A DNA stretch of 64,000 nucleotides from Methanoregula sp. (GTDB taxonomy: Archaea > Halobacteriota > Methanomicrobia > Methanomicrobiales > Methanospirillaceae), in NCBI GenBank assembly GCA_003154335.1, contig PMDE01000064.1:1-64000 (forward strand). Direction: 5' to 3'. Shown here in pieces: positions 52,772-62,847 of this stretch. Numbering within the stretch: the stretch's first letter is position 1; each line of letters opens with the position of its first letter. The notes beneath the pieces were generated by a model that ran no database searches, was not told the DNA's origin, and saw only the letters and a program-made list of their open reading frames with translations. A program made the translations under genes and the position numbers.

Positions 52772-54062
52772 GAGGCAGAAGCGTCACAGCTAGGAGCACT
52801 CCCAGCATTACGTAACTTATAGCACTGACAATATAGCCTGAATACCTGATCAGCCCCCGGCGGTCGAGAAGCCTGTCAACGCCTTCCTTCAAGATATAGC
52901 CGCCGTCAAGCGGGACAAGGGGGAGGGCATTGAAGGTCCCGACCACAAGATTGAACCACCCGCACCAAAAGAGGAGTTGGATGACCAGCCAGAACTGGGG
53001 GAATGGCACCTGCCACATCATCGTGTCGACAGTATCGATTGTCAGGATACTGAAATGTCCCCATAATGCCGGTTCCATGATGCTGTAAATCGGGATCCCG
53101 AGGAGAATGAGGATGCCGATCGGCTGGAAAAAGATACTGAACTGCTCCTTCACCGAAGGAGCATCGTAATAGGTCACGCCCATGAAACCGCTGCTCCGGG
53201 CTCCAAGTCCCTCGGGCCAGTAAGTAAGCACCAGGGTTTTGAGGGATGAACTTCCCTTGTTCTCAGTCAGCAGGGTGATTGAATCCCCTGGTTTTGTGGT
53301 ATTGAGAATCCGTGCAACGTCCTCCCTGCTCCCGACACTGATGCCATTGACCTCTTTAATCAGGGTGTTAGGAGTGATACCCACAGCATCTGCGGGGGAA
53401 TTGAGATAGACTCCATGAATCAAAGGCGTTGAAATAGGGATGGCAAACGTAAGGAGGATTGCCATGAGTAAAAAACAGGCCAGGCCGATGAGGATATTAT
53501 TAGTGATTCCTGCCCCGAACATCCGCATCTTCGGGAGGCCTTTTGTCTTTTCCTGGTCTTCCTCATCTGGCTCCACGAATGCTCCTATCGGAATGACTGC
53601 GAGAAGAACACCCATTGCCTTTACCCGGATACCTTCGACACGGCACAAGACGGCATGCCCGAACTCATGGATGATCATCGTCATAAGAAGCCCGAACCAG
53701 ACGGCGAAGGTGAATGGTATAAAATCATTGACGCCGGGGATGGCCAGGACATTCTTTGGATCGTTTGCCATTGTCAGCGGTGGGTGCTGAACGATGATAA
53801 ATTGCATAGCGAAAAAGAGCATATAGGTCATTGCCACCGATACGATGACGACCATAACCACCCCAAGGGTTCCATAAAGACGGAGAAATTTACTAAACGG
53901 CGTGAATTTGTCAAAAATGCTGACATTTTCGGTCTTTACTGCCATGAGCGGACCATAGAAGGTGATATACTCCGGCCAGATTTTTTTGTTATGGATATAG
54001 AACGCTATGAGAGTGTATACCACTACAGTTATGACGATCAGAAAGATCCAATTCATCAACAT
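52749..54062 (-). CDS. site-2 protease (M50 intramembrane zinc metalloprotease) with PDZ domain
   Basis: 437 residues. Zinc site HEFGH at 132-136 and the LDG motif (D386 in LVPLDGGYI) are present; several transmembrane helices are visible, and a PDZ domain (about 225-290; VYLNSPADAVGITPNTLIKEV) lies between the two halves of the catalytic core. Such proteases cleave transmembrane segments of regulatory proteins. Starts with MLM or the second Met (54056). Its 3' end overlaps the phosphofructokinase remnant. Confidence 0.9.
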   Translation of the reverse strand: MLMNWIFLIVITVVVYTLIAFYIHNKKIWPEYITFYGPLMAVKTENVSIFDKFTPFSKFLRLYGTLGVVMVVIVSVAMTYMLFFAMQFIIVQHPPLTMANDPKNVLAIPGVNDFIPFTFAVWFGLLMTMIIHEFGHAVLCRVEGIRVKAMGVLLAVIPIGAFVEPDEEDQEKTKGLPKMRMFGAGITNNILIGLACFLLMAILLTFAIPISTPLIHGVYLNSPADAVGITPNTLIKEVNGISVGSREDVARILNTTKPGDSITLLTENKGSSSLKTLVLTYWPEGLGARSSGFMGVTYYDAPSVKEQFSIFFQPIGILILLGIPIYSIMEPALWGHFSILTIDTVDTMMWQVPFPQFWLVIQLLFWCGWFNLVVGTFNALPLVPLDGGYILKEGVDRLLDRRGLIRYSGYIVSAISYVMLGVLLAVTLLPLILNQLK

Positions 54063-54138
54063 TTATGGCATTGGAGGAATGATAAACCCATGTCCCGCTG
54101 CACAAAGAGGGCATCGGTATTTTTCCCGGAAGCATGGC

Positions 54139-54795
54139 TTAAAAATCTGCCAGCCGGGTCTGGCTTTTATTGGCCAGGATTACACTCACAGTCTTCCAGC
54201 TCTTCCGGGCGATCGGTGGTGGAGTCGAATGCTCATCGATATAACCCGTCAGCCAAGTGATAGTTACCGGATCGGAAGGATACCCGCTGCCAATCTTCCC
54301 ATAATTTTTTGTAAGTCTTTTTATGGAGCGATCACGGGTCACTTTTGCAACGATGCTTGCCGCTGACACCACTGGATAATTTTCATCGGCATGATGCTCA
54401 GAGAGTATCTCGCAGGGTTTAAAAAGATGATTTTTTACCATCTCAGCGTAACGGAAGGCATTGACATCGCACGCATCTACAATTGCACGGGAGGGTGACA
54501 GTTTACCGATGGCTTGAGCATGGGCCCGGGCGACGCAGGCATTCATAGTCATTTCCCGCCGGATGATATCGATCTCCGCTGCTTCAATAGAGACCGTTGC
54601 CACATGGCAGGATTTGCGGATCAGGATATACAACCTCTCGCGCTCCTGGGGCGAGAGGAGTTTTGAATCCTTAACTCCGAGATCGGCAACAATGCTTTCC
54701 GCTGTCACGCCCACGGCAGCGATCACCAGGGGGCCAAGTACCGATCCCTTTCCCGCTTCGTCAACCCCGCAAATCACACCAAGAGGTTGATGCAC
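54139..54795 (-). CDS. rnhB: ribonuclease HII
   Basis: 218 residues. Removes RNA primers and misincorporated ribonucleotides from DNA. Motifs: ICGVDEAGKGSVLGPLVIAA (with the catalytic DEAGKG), SRAIVDACDVNAFRYAEMV (catalytic Asp), and the Asp-His segment near HADENYPVVSAASIVAKVTRD. The C-terminus is normal archaeal. It is divergent from the TrkA-type gene, 36 bases away. Confidence 0.95.
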   Translation of the reverse strand: MHQPLGVICGVDEAGKGSVLGPLVIAAVGVTAESIVADLGVKDSKLLSPQERERLYILIRKSCHVATVSIEAAEIDIIRREMTMNACVARAHAQAIGKLSPSRAIVDACDVNAFRYAEMVKNHLFKPCEILSEHHADENYPVVSAASIVAKVTRDRSIKRLTKNYGKIGSGYPSDPVTITWLTGYIDEHSTPPPIARKSWKTVSVILANKSQTRLADF

Positions 54796-54831
54796 AAATT
54801 ATTTCAATGCCATTGATGGTAACCGGTACTC

Positions 54832-55500
54832 ATGTATATTATCATAGTTGGGCTCGGAGGCATTGGGAAAAACCTGGCAAAACAGGCGGTCGAACACGCA
54901 AACAATGTTGTGGTCATCGACCAGGAAGAAGCCCGTTGCAGTGAAGTCCTTGAGCACTATGATGTCCTGGCAGTTACGGGAAACGCAACCGATAAATCGA
55001 CACTTGAGGAAGCAGGAATTGATCGTGCAGATGCTCTTATCGCTACCACAAGTGATGACTCAGTTAACCTTATGACCTGCTGGCTTGCAAAAAAATTCAG
55101 GGTTCCCAATGTCGTTTCGATCGTCAACCAGTACTCGCACTCGGATTTTTTCAAGGAAGTAGGCGTTCGGATCAGTGAAAACCCTGACGAACTCGTTGCT
55201 TCCCGCCTCTACTACTGGACCCAGAACCCTCAACTCAAGCAGCTTGCCTCGATACCCGGGGGGACCATTTTTGAGATCATTGCCGAACAGGGGGCACCCA
55301 TTGTAGGTCACGAAATTCGCGAGCTCAAAGTAAAAGATTTTGTGTTCATTGCAATACGAAGATCCGGGGGAGAATTGATCATACCAAGCGGTAATGTCAA
55401 AATCCAGCCTGATGATATTTTTACCGTGTTTACGAAAAAAGAAGCAGAAGACGATTGTCTCCGTCTCCTCAACAAGCAACTGAAAAAATCATCTGATTGA
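54832..55500 (+). CDS. TrkA-type NAD-binding K+ transport regulator
   Basis: 222 residues. The N-terminal Rossmann domain (1 to about 125) has [17 protein letters not shown] (dinucleotide-binding glycines) and [10 protein letters not shown]; the C-terminal TrkA_C domain (about 140-215) has [20 protein letters not shown] and [13 protein letters not shown]. It is a soluble RCK-like gating subunit for a TrkH/Ktr-type potassium channel; the channel gene is not next to it. Its end overlaps the geranylgeranyl reductase stop by 12 bases (convergent). Confidence 0.9.
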   Translation: MYIIIVGLGGIGKNLAKQAVEHANNVVVIDQEEARCSEVLEHYDVLAVTGNATDKSTLEEAGIDRADALIATTSDDSVNLMTCWLAKKFRVPNVVSIVNQYSHSDFFKEVGVRISENPDELVASRLYYWTQNPQLKQLASIPGGTIFEIIAEQGAPIVGHEIRELKVKDFVFIAIRRSGGELIIPSGNVKIQPDDIFTVFTKKEAEDDCLRLLNKQLKKSSD

Positions 55501-56685
55501 CGCAGCAAGTGCCCCAAGCTCGATCATCAGTTTTGGATTAATACAAATAATTTCTTTGATTAATGACATTGTCGTGAACTCCTTGAGATTAATTTTCGAA
55601 ACAGAGTGAATAATCTCGTTAAGTTTAGTATCGGGTAAACGGATAAGATATTCCTTGATATGGTAATTGCGTTCGATGGCTTTTCCCATCTTTGATGCTC
55701 TCCACGTCCGGTCATAAACCATAAGAGCTTTTTTCGATACTTCACCACTTCCGATAGATTCCACCGCAACCTCAGCAGCAAGCCTTCCGGTATACATGCT
55801 GTTGTAGATACCTCCGCCCGTCAGGGGATCAACAACACGGGCTGCATCGCCGGTAATAATCAGACCATCCCCTACAGTGCAGTCAAGAGGACGACATACA
55901 GATACACCGCCCGCAATATGTTCGATCAGTTTTCCCTGAGGGAACGTCTTTTTAACAAACCTGTCCAGGTAATCCTTTGCACGGTGCCCTTCACCACTCT
56001 TCTTACCGGAAATACCTATTCCCACATTTGCAGAACGTTCACCTTTGGGAAATATCCACAGATATCCTTCGGGTGCAACGTCATTCCCGAGGAAAAACAC
56101 GGTCGAATGGGGATCGATATCGATGTCAGTCAGTACATATTGGACAGAACTCATGATCTCCCGGACGGGTACGGTGGTATCAATACCACACCATCGTGAG
56201 AACTTTGATTCCACACCGTCGGCAGCAATGACTACATCCGCAGTAACATTCATCACATTTCCACAGCTTTCAACCTTTGCCCCAATAACGTATCCATTTT
56301 CGATAATTGGTGATGAGGCACGAGTCTTTACGGCGACATCCGCACCGGCTTCTGCTGCTCTCCAGACCAGTTCCCGATCGAAGATTTTTCTGTCAAGAAT
56401 ATATCCTACCTTGTTCCCCGCGAGGTTGGATTCAAGTTTCATTAAAAAGCCATCCGGTGCAACGATTCCTGCTCCAGTCATTTCAGCTGAAATCCAGCGA
56501 GGATTTGGGTCGATGAATTCCTGAAGAGCTTCTTTCCCGATACCTTCCGCGCAGCGTACCGGGGCACCGATTGCGGGACGCTTCTCAACAATACATGCAG
56601 AAAGTCCCTTATCAACTGCAGTCTTTGCTGCCAATGCACCCGCTGGTCCTCCCCCTATAACCAGGACGTCATATTTATTTTTCAT
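55489..56685 (-). CDS. geranylgeranyl reductase (FAD-dependent)
   Basis: 398 residues. Reduces the isoprenoid chains of archaeal phospholipids. N-terminal [19 protein letters not shown] binds [30 protein letters not shown] and [21 protein letters not shown] are the conserved motifs of the family. The ATG at 56685 has GGAGGTGG at the right spacing, while the upstream in-frame start belongs to another frame's region. The small ferredoxin gene overlaps it upstream; in Methanosarcina such a ferredoxin is required for full reduction. Confidence 0.92.
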   Translation of the reverse strand: MKNKYDVLVIGGGPAGALAAKTAVDKGLSACIVEKRPAIGAPVRCAEGIGKEALQEFIDPNPRWISAEMTGAGIVAPDGFLMKLESNLAGNKVGYILDRKIFDRELVWRAAEAGADVAVKTRASSPIIENGYVIGAKVESCGNVMNVTADVVIAADGVESKFSRWCGIDTTVPVREIMSSVQYVLTDIDIDPHSTVFFLGNDVAPEGYLWIFPKGERSANVGIGISGKKSGEGHRAKDYLDRFVKKTFPQGKLIEHIAGGVSVCRPLDCTVGDGLIITGDAARVVDPLTGGGIYNSMYTGRLAAEVAVESIGSGEVSKKALMVYDRTWRASKMGKAIERNYHIKEYLIRLPDTKLNEIIHSVSKINLKEFTTMSLIKEIICINPKLMIELGALAASIR

Positions 56686-56851
56686 TGACCACCTCCAGAG
56701 CTCCGAGTGGGCAAACTTTTGCACAGATTCCACAACTCGTGCAACTCTTTTCGATACAGAGGTATGCATCTATCAGTTCAAGGGCACCTTCCGGGCAGAC
56801 TGATACACAACATCCGCAGTATCCACAGATATCCCGATGTACTTTGAGCAT
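56675..56851 (-). CDS. two-[4Fe-4S] ferredoxin, partner of geranylgeranyl reductase
   Basis: 58 residues. Two binding motifs are seen: C9-x2-C12-x2-C15-x3-C19-P and C37-x2-C40-x2-C43-x3-C47-P, plus extra C14 and C32. Its last 11 bases overlap the start of the reductase gene, with the reductase Shine-Dalgarno inside its coding sequence, so they are translationally coupled. It most likely delivers electrons to the reductase for saturation of archaeol chains, a partnership reported for Methanosarcina acetivorans. Confidence 0.88.
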   Translation of the reverse strand: MLKVHRDICGYCGCCVSVCPEGALELIDAYLCIEKSCTSCGICAKVCPLGALEVVNEK

Positions 56852-57299
56852 TGACTAAACATATTGGTGTCTTGTTTCATTAATATTTACGGAAACCTTT
56901 GAGTGGCCGCTTATGATCCTGATGTTGAACGGTTCGTAAATTTTTTTCAAGGCATAACGTTTTCAAGACGTAACGTCTTTATGTCTCATTCACTACAAAT
57001 GTAAAGGAAAATTCTTATAATAAAGGAAGGAATGATAATTCTCCCTGAAGCCATTCGTAAATTGATTTTTTTGTATAATTGTCCACTTAGGAAGACTTGA
57101 TTTTACTTCTGAAAATAGAATTTTTTTTGCTTTTTATTTTTTTCGAAGAACCGTTGAAACCTGGCCCTAAAAATAGATAAATTTAAATAAAGATACATAG
57201 AAATATACTTCCTAGTGCAGAGCGGCGTATCTGAATGCCGGTTTTTGTTGCACAGGCATTGCGCACTGTTTCAGTGCATCTATGTTGGATGGTGTTAGA
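56852..57299. promoter_or_regulatory. 448-base regulatory region upstream of glnA
   Basis: Long non-coding leader region with several signals: a perfect 7-1-7 inverted repeat AAGACGTAACGTCTT at 56965-56979; a GGAA-N6-TTCT element at 57029-57042, one base from the NrpR operator GGAA-N6-TTCC known in methanogens; two A/T-rich TATA-like stretches (CTTATAATAAA near 57014-57024 and AATTTAAATAAAG near 57180-57192); and a hairpin close to the start. Divergent ferredoxin/reductase genes use the left end. Confidence 0.55.
57263..57277 (+). promoter_or_regulatory. 6-bp hairpin in the glnA leader
   Basis: GCACTG (57263-57268) and CAGTGC (57272-57277) are perfectly complementary around a TTT loop, 23 bases before the glnA ATG. 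The downstream TATA-like box near 57180 would put the transcript start about 57210, so this stem is in the 5' leader. It may affect ribosome access. Confidence 0.35.
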
Positions 57300-58775
57300 A
57301 TGGCACAAGCGAATAACCCAAAAAAAAAGACAGAAATGACAAAAGAGCAGATCAGCGGGGTTCATTCTTTAATTAAAAAGAAAAATATCAAGATAATTGA
57401 CTTAAAATTCAATGATTTGCCGGGCCTCTGGCAGCATTTCTCTATTCCCGCATCGGAGCTGGACGGGTCTACCGATCCCAAGTCCGGTATCTGGTCGGAA
57501 GGGATCGGGTTTGACGGCTCCTCCATACGAGGATTCCAGAAGATCCAGGAGTCTGACATGCTCCTGTACCTGGACACTTCCACCGCAGTCGTCGACCCGG
57601 TATGCGAAATACCCACTCTTTCAATTATCTGCGATGTTTTCGATCCCCTCACCAAACATGCATACACCCGTGATCCCCGGTTTATTGCCCAAAAAGCCGA
57701 AGATTACCTCAAATCCACCGGAATTGCTGATGAGAGTTTCTGGGGACCGGAGTACGAGTTCTTCCTGTTCGATGACGTAAGGTATTCGCAAAGTGTCAAT
57801 CAGGCTTCCTATTCTGTAGATTCGATCGAGGGCAGCTGGAATTCTGGTCGTGACGAGAAACCAAACCTTGGGTACAAACCAAGATACAAAGAAGGATATT
57901 TTCCGGTTCCCCCTCACGACTCGCTCCAGGATGTCCGAAGCCAGATGATCCTAAAAATGATGGAAACGGGGATCCCTGTCGAGGTTCATCACCATGAAGT
58001 CGCTACCGCCGGGCAAAACGAGATCGATATGAGGTACGGCTCCCTTGTAAAGATGGCAGATCACTGCATGATGTACAAATATATCGTAAAGAACATGGCC
58101 CGTGAGTTCGGGATGGTTGCAACCTTCATGCCCAAGCCACTCTTCGGAGATAATGGGTCTGGTATGCACACCCACCAGTCACTCTGGAAAGATGGCAAGA
58201 ACCTATTCTTTGACGCACAGGGGTATGGTTTGATTAGCCAGACAGCGAAGTATTATATTGGCGGTCTCTTAAAACACGCCAATGCGCTTATGGCGTTCTG
58301 CGCACCATCTACAAACTCCTACAAGCGACTTGTACCGGGATACGAAGCCCCGGTTAATCTGGTGTACTCCCTTCGGAACCGCTCTGCAGCCGTCAGAATT
58401 CCGATGTACTCAGAAAACCCCAATTCGAAACGTATTGAGTTCCGGCCTCCGGACCCAATGTGCAACCCATATCTCTCGTTCTCGGCACTGCTTATGGCAG
58501 GGATAGATGGAATTAAAAAGAAAATTGATCCCGGCCAACCTTTCGAAGGAAATACTTACGAACTTGAAGGAAAATCCGCAAAGAAGATCCCGACCGTTCC
58601 CGGCTCACTTGAACAGGCTATCGATGCACTCGAAGCGGATCATAAATTCCTGCTTGAGGGCAGCGTTTTCACACCGGATGTTATAGATGTCTGGATTGAA
58701 TACAAACGGTCTGAGATGGAAGGTGTCAGGCTTCGTCCCCATCCGTGGGAGTTCCACCTGTACTTCGATATGTAA
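57300..58775 (+). CDS. glnA: glutamine synthetase type I
   Basis: 491 residues. ATP-dependent synthesis of glutamine from glutamate and ammonia, the main route of nitrogen assimilation. Recognisable are the signature [36 protein letters not shown], the Gly loop [35 protein letters not shown] and the end [13 protein letters not shown]. The C-terminal region near [18 protein letters not shown] carries a Tyr at the place of the adenylylation site of type I-beta enzymes; whether it is modified is unknown. The ATG at 57300 is chosen since an upstream TTG frame has no support. Regulation is suggested by the elaborate leader. Confidence 0.97.
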   Translation: MAQANNPKKKTEMTKEQISGVHSLIKKKNIKIIDLKFNDLPGLWQHFSIPASELDGSTDPKSGIWSEGIGFDGSSIRGFQKIQESDMLLYLDTSTAVVDPVCEIPTLSIICDVFDPLTKHAYTRDPRFIAQKAEDYLKSTGIADESFWGPEYEFFLFDDVRYSQSVNQASYSVDSIEGSWNSGRDEKPNLGYKPRYKEGYFPVPPHDSLQDVRSQMILKMMETGIPVEVHHHEVATAGQNEIDMRYGSLVKMADHCMMYKYIVKNMAREFGMVATFMPKPLFGDNGSGMHTHQSLWKDGKNLFFDAQGYGLISQTAKYYIGGLLKHANALMAFCAPSTNSYKRLVPGYEAPVNLVYSLRNRSAAVRIPMYSENPNSKRIEFRPPDPMCNPYLSFSALLMAGIDGIKKKIDPGQPFEGNTYELEGKSAKKIPTVPGSLEQAIDALEADHKFLLEGSVFTPDVIDVWIEYKRSEMEGVRLRPHPWEFHLYFDM

Positions 58776-58827
58776 AAAAATCTCATTTTTTTTTAAAGAC
58801 CAGGAGCGATTTCCGCACCCGGATATT

Positions 58828-59949
58828 TCATCTGATTGAAAACGTTCCGTACTTGCCGCCACCGCCAGAGTTCAGATTCAGCGTACCGCTGCGAAACGCA
58901 GATATTACTTCTGCAACCTTCGGGTTAATTACCAGTATTTCATGAACGGGTACATCGAGGAGTACCGCGATCTCGTTATTGAAAGCGTTGATGAGAGATT
59001 GATAGATCGCGTCACATTTCTTCGTGTAGGGAGATGATGCCCCTACAACAGACTGGATGATCTGACCCAGAGGGAGCGCATGAATGTAGGGGGGCCGGGG
59101 GCAGGATGTACCACCCTTAGACAGTTCTCCAGAACGATCGAAGACACCCTTCTTTATTATTCCCCCGTCAGATGGGCACCGCCATCTGTACTGAACTGCC
59201 TGGTCCATGTTATATTGGGTGAAGCAACGGGTGCAGGCGGTCCGGTTGTACTTCCCTTCCTCCGGAAAAAACCCGACATTCATCTCGATATCGGTTTTCT
59301 TGATTGCGTTTAGAACATCCTTGGCTCTGCGGTGCCTGATACGGATGCGGTTGAACTCGCGGCCCAGCTTATCCGGGTTGGGGCTGTGAGCATCAGAGTT
59401 TGTGAGAAACGGAACATCACATAAATCTGGAATTGCCTCGCCGTAAGAGCTGTCCGCAGAGAGCCCCAGCTCGAGAAAATCGATCTTCTCATTCCCATAA
59501 CAAGCGGGAACACTGTCAAAATAAGCATACAACGCGGTCCACGGGGTAAAGGCATGTGCCGGGCCAATCATCGCACCAACTTCGTGGGCAAATGCCGCAA
59601 TCTCCTCCCCGTTAAGGTAGACATGGGGGCGGCCACTGGTCTCAAAACTTTTGCACTTGCCGGCCATCAGGTCGCGGAGCTGGTCGAACTGGGCGAAGTC
59701 TTCTGCGAGAACAAGATGGTGGACTCGTTTCTTGTCTTCAATCTCGCATTGGGGAACGATGATAACCCCGTCATTGTTCTCCATATACAACTGCCAGCAT
59801 TTCTGCCAGTCGGGTTGGAGCGCATCGCCGGTTCCGAGAACGTCGATACCCTTATTTACGCAGCTCGCGAGTAATTGCTCCGGTTTCATGAAGCGTGAGA
59901 CCGCCATTGAGTAGGGGGAGTGGATGTGGAGGTCAGCGTTAACGCGCAT
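58828..59949 (-). CDS. endonuclease Q-like PHP-domain DNA repair enzyme
   Basis: 373 residues. The N-terminal PHP catalytic domain (VNADLHIHSPYSMAVSRFM, then GTGDALQPDW, VPQCEIEDKKRVHHL, PFLTNSDAHSPNP) carries the metal ligands. A zinc-finger region follows (CTRCFTQ then WRCPSDGGIIKKGVFDR), then the C-terminal helical domain. It matches EndoQ, which nicks DNA 5' to deaminated bases (uracil, hypoxanthine) and abasic sites. The zinc finger has only three obvious Cys; the fourth ligand position is Asp. It lies downstream of the PAC2 gene by two bases. Confidence 0.85.
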   Translation of the reverse strand: MRVNADLHIHSPYSMAVSRFMKPEQLLASCVNKGIDVLGTGDALQPDWQKCWQLYMENNDGVIIVPQCEIEDKKRVHHLVLAEDFAQFDQLRDLMAGKCKSFETSGRPHVYLNGEEIAAFAHEVGAMIGPAHAFTPWTALYAYFDSVPACYGNEKIDFLELGLSADSSYGEAIPDLCDVPFLTNSDAHSPNPDKLGREFNRIRIRHRRAKDVLNAIKKTDIEMNVGFFPEEGKYNRTACTRCFTQYNMDQAVQYRWRCPSDGGIIKKGVFDRSGELSKGGTSCPRPPYIHALPLGQIIQSVVGASSPYTKKCDAIYQSLINAFNNEIAVLLDVPVHEILVINPKVAEVISAFRSGTLNLNSGGGGKYGTFSIR

Positions 59950-59951
59950 GA

Positions 59952-60707
59952 TTACCCGATATAACTCAGCTCTTCTTCTTTTAGCTTGTTTCCTTCGACC
60001 AGACCTTCAATTACTTTTTCCATTTCTGATGCCCGGTCATTAAGTTTGGTCGGATCGATTGGAACGTCAATTAGTTTAGAGAGAACTGCGAGGACGTTTG
60101 CTGCACTCATCGGATCGACCAGATACCCACTCGTTTCACCCATCAGGCACACCGCGTCAATTCCACGAAGTGCTGATAGTCCCAGTATAAGCCCGGCAGC
60201 ACCAATGATACCTCCACCTGGTTCATCCCGGTTGAACATAACACCAGCAGTCTCAATTTCTGACCGGAGCTCTGCCCGATTTACAGCACCCAACACCCGG
60301 GGTTCATTAACCAGGTGTCCGACGCCGAATCCACCCAGTGTGTAGATACGCTTAACTTTGAAACCTTCAGCAATCTCACAATAACAATCAGCAAGCAAAT
60401 AATGCCCCTCGTTAGAAGTGCTCTGGTGATCTCCGACAAGAAAAATAAGATCTCTACTGCAAGAGTGATAAAAATAAATTTCATTTCTTGCCAGACGGGC
60501 AAGGCCATTCTCTTCAAGGATAACCTGAGGAGGAAAATAGATCGAATGGATCTCTCCGATTTTTTCTGCGCCAAGCATGTGGATCATATACTCGGCAACA
60601 AGTTTCCCAACCTGTCCGATTCCGGGTAACCCTTCAATCAGAATAGGATCAACAGGTTTTTTCTCCTGGAAACTTTCAAAATACGTGACAGAGATCTCCT
60701 CGATCAT
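59952..60707 (-). CDS. proteasome assembly chaperone family protein (PAC2 domain), second copy
   Basis: 251 residues with the PAC2 fold: [54 protein letters not shown] and [17 protein letters not shown]. It is a diverged paralogue of the PAC2 protein at 35036-35833. Its ATG overlaps the nop10 stop (ATGA), a typical archaeal arrangement in the aIF2alpha-nop10-PAC2 operon. Role in proteasome or other complex assembly is unproven in archaea. Confidence 0.85.
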   Translation of the reverse strand: MIEEISVTYFESFQEKKPVDPILIEGLPGIGQVGKLVAEYMIHMLGAEKIGEIHSIYFPPQVILEENGLARLARNEIYFYHSCSRDLIFLVGDHQSTSNEGHYLLADCYCEIAEGFKVKRIYTLGGFGVGHLVNEPRVLGAVNRAELRSEIETAGVMFNRDEPGGGIIGAAGLILGLSALRGIDAVCLMGETSGYLVDPMSAANVLAVLSKLIDVPIDPTKLNDRASEMEKVIEGLVEGNKLKEEELSYIG

Positions 60708-60856
60708 TTTTTTGCCAGCCTCCGATATTTTCCATAGGGATCTTCAGGAGAAAAACGAGCAGGATGCGCGGTTGTTGTGGGCTTACCACATACCGGGCAC
60801 AGGGTAGAAAGGGTATATGAATAATCTTCCGTACACTTACGGATGCGACCCCTCAT
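60704..60856 (-). CDS. nop10: H/ACA ribonucleoprotein subunit Nop10
   Basis: 50 residues. Part of the archaeal H/ACA pseudouridylation complex with Cbf5, Gar1 and L7Ae. Conserved zinc site C8 and CPVCG (C20, C23) and the basic end [13 protein letters not shown] are clear. The ATG overlaps the stop of the aIF2alpha gene (ATGA), and the stop overlaps the PAC2 start, so translation is coupled. Confidence 0.93.
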   Translation of the reverse strand: MRGRIRKCTEDYSYTLSTLCPVCGKPTTTAHPARFSPEDPYGKYRRLAKK

Positions 60857-61641
60857 TGACTTTTCCCGGACTTTGGTTTTTTGACGAGTTTGCCCTCGCC
60901 ACCTGATTTCTCCATGACCGCTATCGCTGCATTTGCAGCTTTTTCAATTGCTTTTTCAGCTTTTTTATAATCGGGAGCAGTCACTTTAATCCGGTAGGTA
61001 GGTGCCCCAAGATACAGGAGCTCAATGTCCACCCCGGCAATTTTTGGTTCCGCACTTTTCAATGCTTTCTTTATTACGGATATCCCGTCAGGTAACGTTG
61101 AAGTGAGGTAAAGATGCCCGGTTACCTCGACTTTTGGAACCTTCACGTTCTCCTGGGCTACATGAAGGAGTGTATCGGCAACTTTTTTTGAGAGGCCAAG
61201 TTTTTTAAGGGTTGTTTCACTGTCTATCACCAGATCTTCGAAAACTGGATAGAATGCCCCGTATTTACTGAAAATCTCATTTTCAAGGACAGGGACAGAT
61301 TCACCGGTCTGTTCAGCAACAAAACCCAACCATTTCTGGGCTTTGCTTTCGTTCTTCCACTCGCGAATCTTTTCCCGGCGCTGGTGTTCGTTGACATCTT
61401 TTAAGGAAAGATCAATATGCCCGCGGGTTCTGTCAACATTAAGAACCTTGCAGACAATTTTTTGTCCTTCCCGTATGTGATCCCGGATGTACTTAATCCA
61501 GCCTGTTGCGATTTCGGAGATGGGAATAAGCCCCTGACGACCACCATACTCATCCAGCGATACGAAGGCTACAAAATCCTTCACATTCTGTACAGTGCAG
61601 ACAACCAGTTCCGATTCCTGCGGCCATTCTCTGTCCAGCAT
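60853..61641 (-). CDS. translation initiation factor aIF2 alpha subunit
   Basis: About 262 residues from the ATG at 61641 (GTG at 61653 overlapping the S27e stop is the alternative). The N-terminal S1 domain ([20 protein letters not shown], then [20 protein letters not shown]) binds RNA; the middle helical domain and C-terminal alpha-beta domain ([36 protein letters not shown]) complete the family pattern. Together with beta and gamma subunits it brings initiator tRNA to the ribosome. Genes S27e, L44e upstream and Nop10 downstream form the usual archaeal cluster. Confidence 0.95.
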   Translation of the reverse strand: MLDREWPQESELVVCTVQNVKDFVAFVSLDEYGGRQGLIPISEIATGWIKYIRDHIREGQKIVCKVLNVDRTRGHIDLSLKDVNEHQRREKIREWKNESKAQKWLGFVAEQTGESVPVLENEIFSKYGAFYPVFEDLVIDSETTLKKLGLSKKVADTLLHVAQENVKVPKVEVTGHLYLTSTLPDGISVIKKALKSAEPKIAGVDIELLYLGAPTYRIKVTAPDYKKAEKAIEKAANAAIAVMEKSGGEGKLVKKPKSGKSQ

Positions 61642-61649
61642 GGGAAGTA

Positions 61650-61838
61650 TCACGTAAGCTCAGCGATAATTTCGGCTTTAATACTTGCCTTTCCCCCGGT
61701 AGGGGTTGCAAGGTCATGCCCGCAGACGACACATTTCACAATAGTGCTTGCTTTTTCAAATATCGTCTGCTCATTCTCACAATCAGGACATTTAACCTTG
61801 AAAAATTTACTCCGGTTTTCCCGAATCTCTCGTACCAT
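61650..61838 (-). CDS. rps27e: ribosomal protein S27e
   Basis: 62 residues with a C4 zinc finger: VKCPDCENEQTIFEKAS and KCVVCGHDL. Small-subunit protein of archaea and eukaryotes. It lies between L44e and aIF2alpha, with the next gene's alternative start overlapping its stop. Confidence 0.96.
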   Translation of the reverse strand: MVREIRENRSKFFKVKCPDCENEQTIFEKASTIVKCVVCGHDLATPTGGKASIKAEIIAELT

Positions 61839-61845
61839 TTTGCGC

Positions 61846-62124
61846 TCACTCCGTCAACTCAAATTTCGCGACCCGGTAACCTTTGCGCAGATGTGCCTTT
61901 CCGCAGGTAATACAGCGGTAGCGGACATTTATTTTTTTCGTTGGCTTGTCGCCTCCGGGCACTTTTGAGAATTTTCCCATGTTACCTACTTTTCCTCTGC
62001 GTGCCTTCTGGCGGTCAATCCAGTGCAGGCCGGTTGTCTTGCCTTTCTTTACCTTCTCGACCTCGTGCATCTGATGATTTCTGCAGTGAGGACAATAGGT
62101 GTTAAATTTTGCTGGCATTTTCAT
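61846..62124 (-). CDS. rpl44e: ribosomal protein L44e
   Basis: 92 residues with a zinc-binding CPHC and CITCG pair ([19 protein letters not shown] and [16 protein letters not shown]), typical of archaeal L44e near the ribosome E site. It precedes S27e after 7 bases. Confidence 0.96.
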   Translation of the reverse strand: MKMPAKFNTYCPHCRNHQMHEVEKVKKGKTTGLHWIDRQKARRGKVGNMGKFSKVPGGDKPTKKINVRYRCITCGKAHLRKGYRVAKFELTE

Positions 62125-62163
62125 AAAATTTTCACCGATAAATTCGAATACAGAATACCAATA

Positions 62164-62835
62164 TTATTTACAAAGATTCATATTTAAGACTATGTTGCGT
62201 TCACTTAATACCGCAGCATTCCTTTCAGGAAGCGTCAATATATCTCCTTTTGAGAGAGTATAAATCCTCCCATCAATTCCCATGAAAGATTCCATATCTT
62301 CGAGAACCCGAACGAGGGCGCAAGGAGATGAGAGGGGCAAATCTCCTTTTTGTGATTCTGGCGGGACTGTTATGTTTTCCTCCTCGATATCCGCTCCCGA
62401 GTCTGCCGATTCATCAATTACTGCGACCAGGAACGGGGAGTGCTGAACGGGGACAATAGTGTGTAACAGGTTACCTTTACATTGTTCAATACTGACCGTA
62501 ACCGTATCGAACATCTCTTTCTCAGAAGGCACCATCCGCTTGACTTCTTCGCGGTCATAATAATTATCTTCCGCATGCATAACGGTAAGCGCAAGAATCT
62601 TGCGTGAGCGTATTGAAAAAAGCTCTCGCAATGTCTCTTTTATCGCCAGCGTCTCTTCGATGAGGGAACGTGCTTCATCAGAGAGAGGATCCTCAAGCGC
62701 GTAGACCTTACTGATAAGAGAGGCAAGGTTCAGATACCCTCGATCGAACAGATCCGGTGCTATTGCAGTAAGCCTTCCCGTTTCCCGTTCTGACAGCAGG
62801 ATGCTGCGGAGATCGTCAAGCCCGATTGATCCCAT
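62164..62835 (-). CDS. DNA replication factor GINS (Gins51/15-type)
   Basis: 223 residues. An N-terminal alpha-helical domain (LDDLRSILLSERETGRLTA, then DEARSLIEETLAIKETLREL and IRSRKILALTVMHAEDN) and a small C-terminal beta domain (ALVRVLEDMESFMGIDGRIY, then LSKGDILTLPERNAAVLSER) fit archaeal GINS proteins, which with MCM and RecJ/GAN form the CMG-like helicase complex. An acidic linker separates the domains (near 140-170). It pairs with priS, 12 bases apart. Confidence 0.88.
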   Translation of the reverse strand: MGSIGLDDLRSILLSERETGRLTAIAPDLFDRGYLNLASLISKVYALEDPLSDEARSLIEETLAIKETLRELFSIRSRKILALTVMHAEDNYYDREEVKRMVPSEKEMFDTVTVSIEQCKGNLLHTIVPVQHSPFLVAVIDESADSGADIEEENITVPPESQKGDLPLSSPCALVRVLEDMESFMGIDGRIYTLSKGDILTLPERNAAVLSERNIVLNMNLCK

Positions 62836-62847
62836 ACGTTTCCTCTG

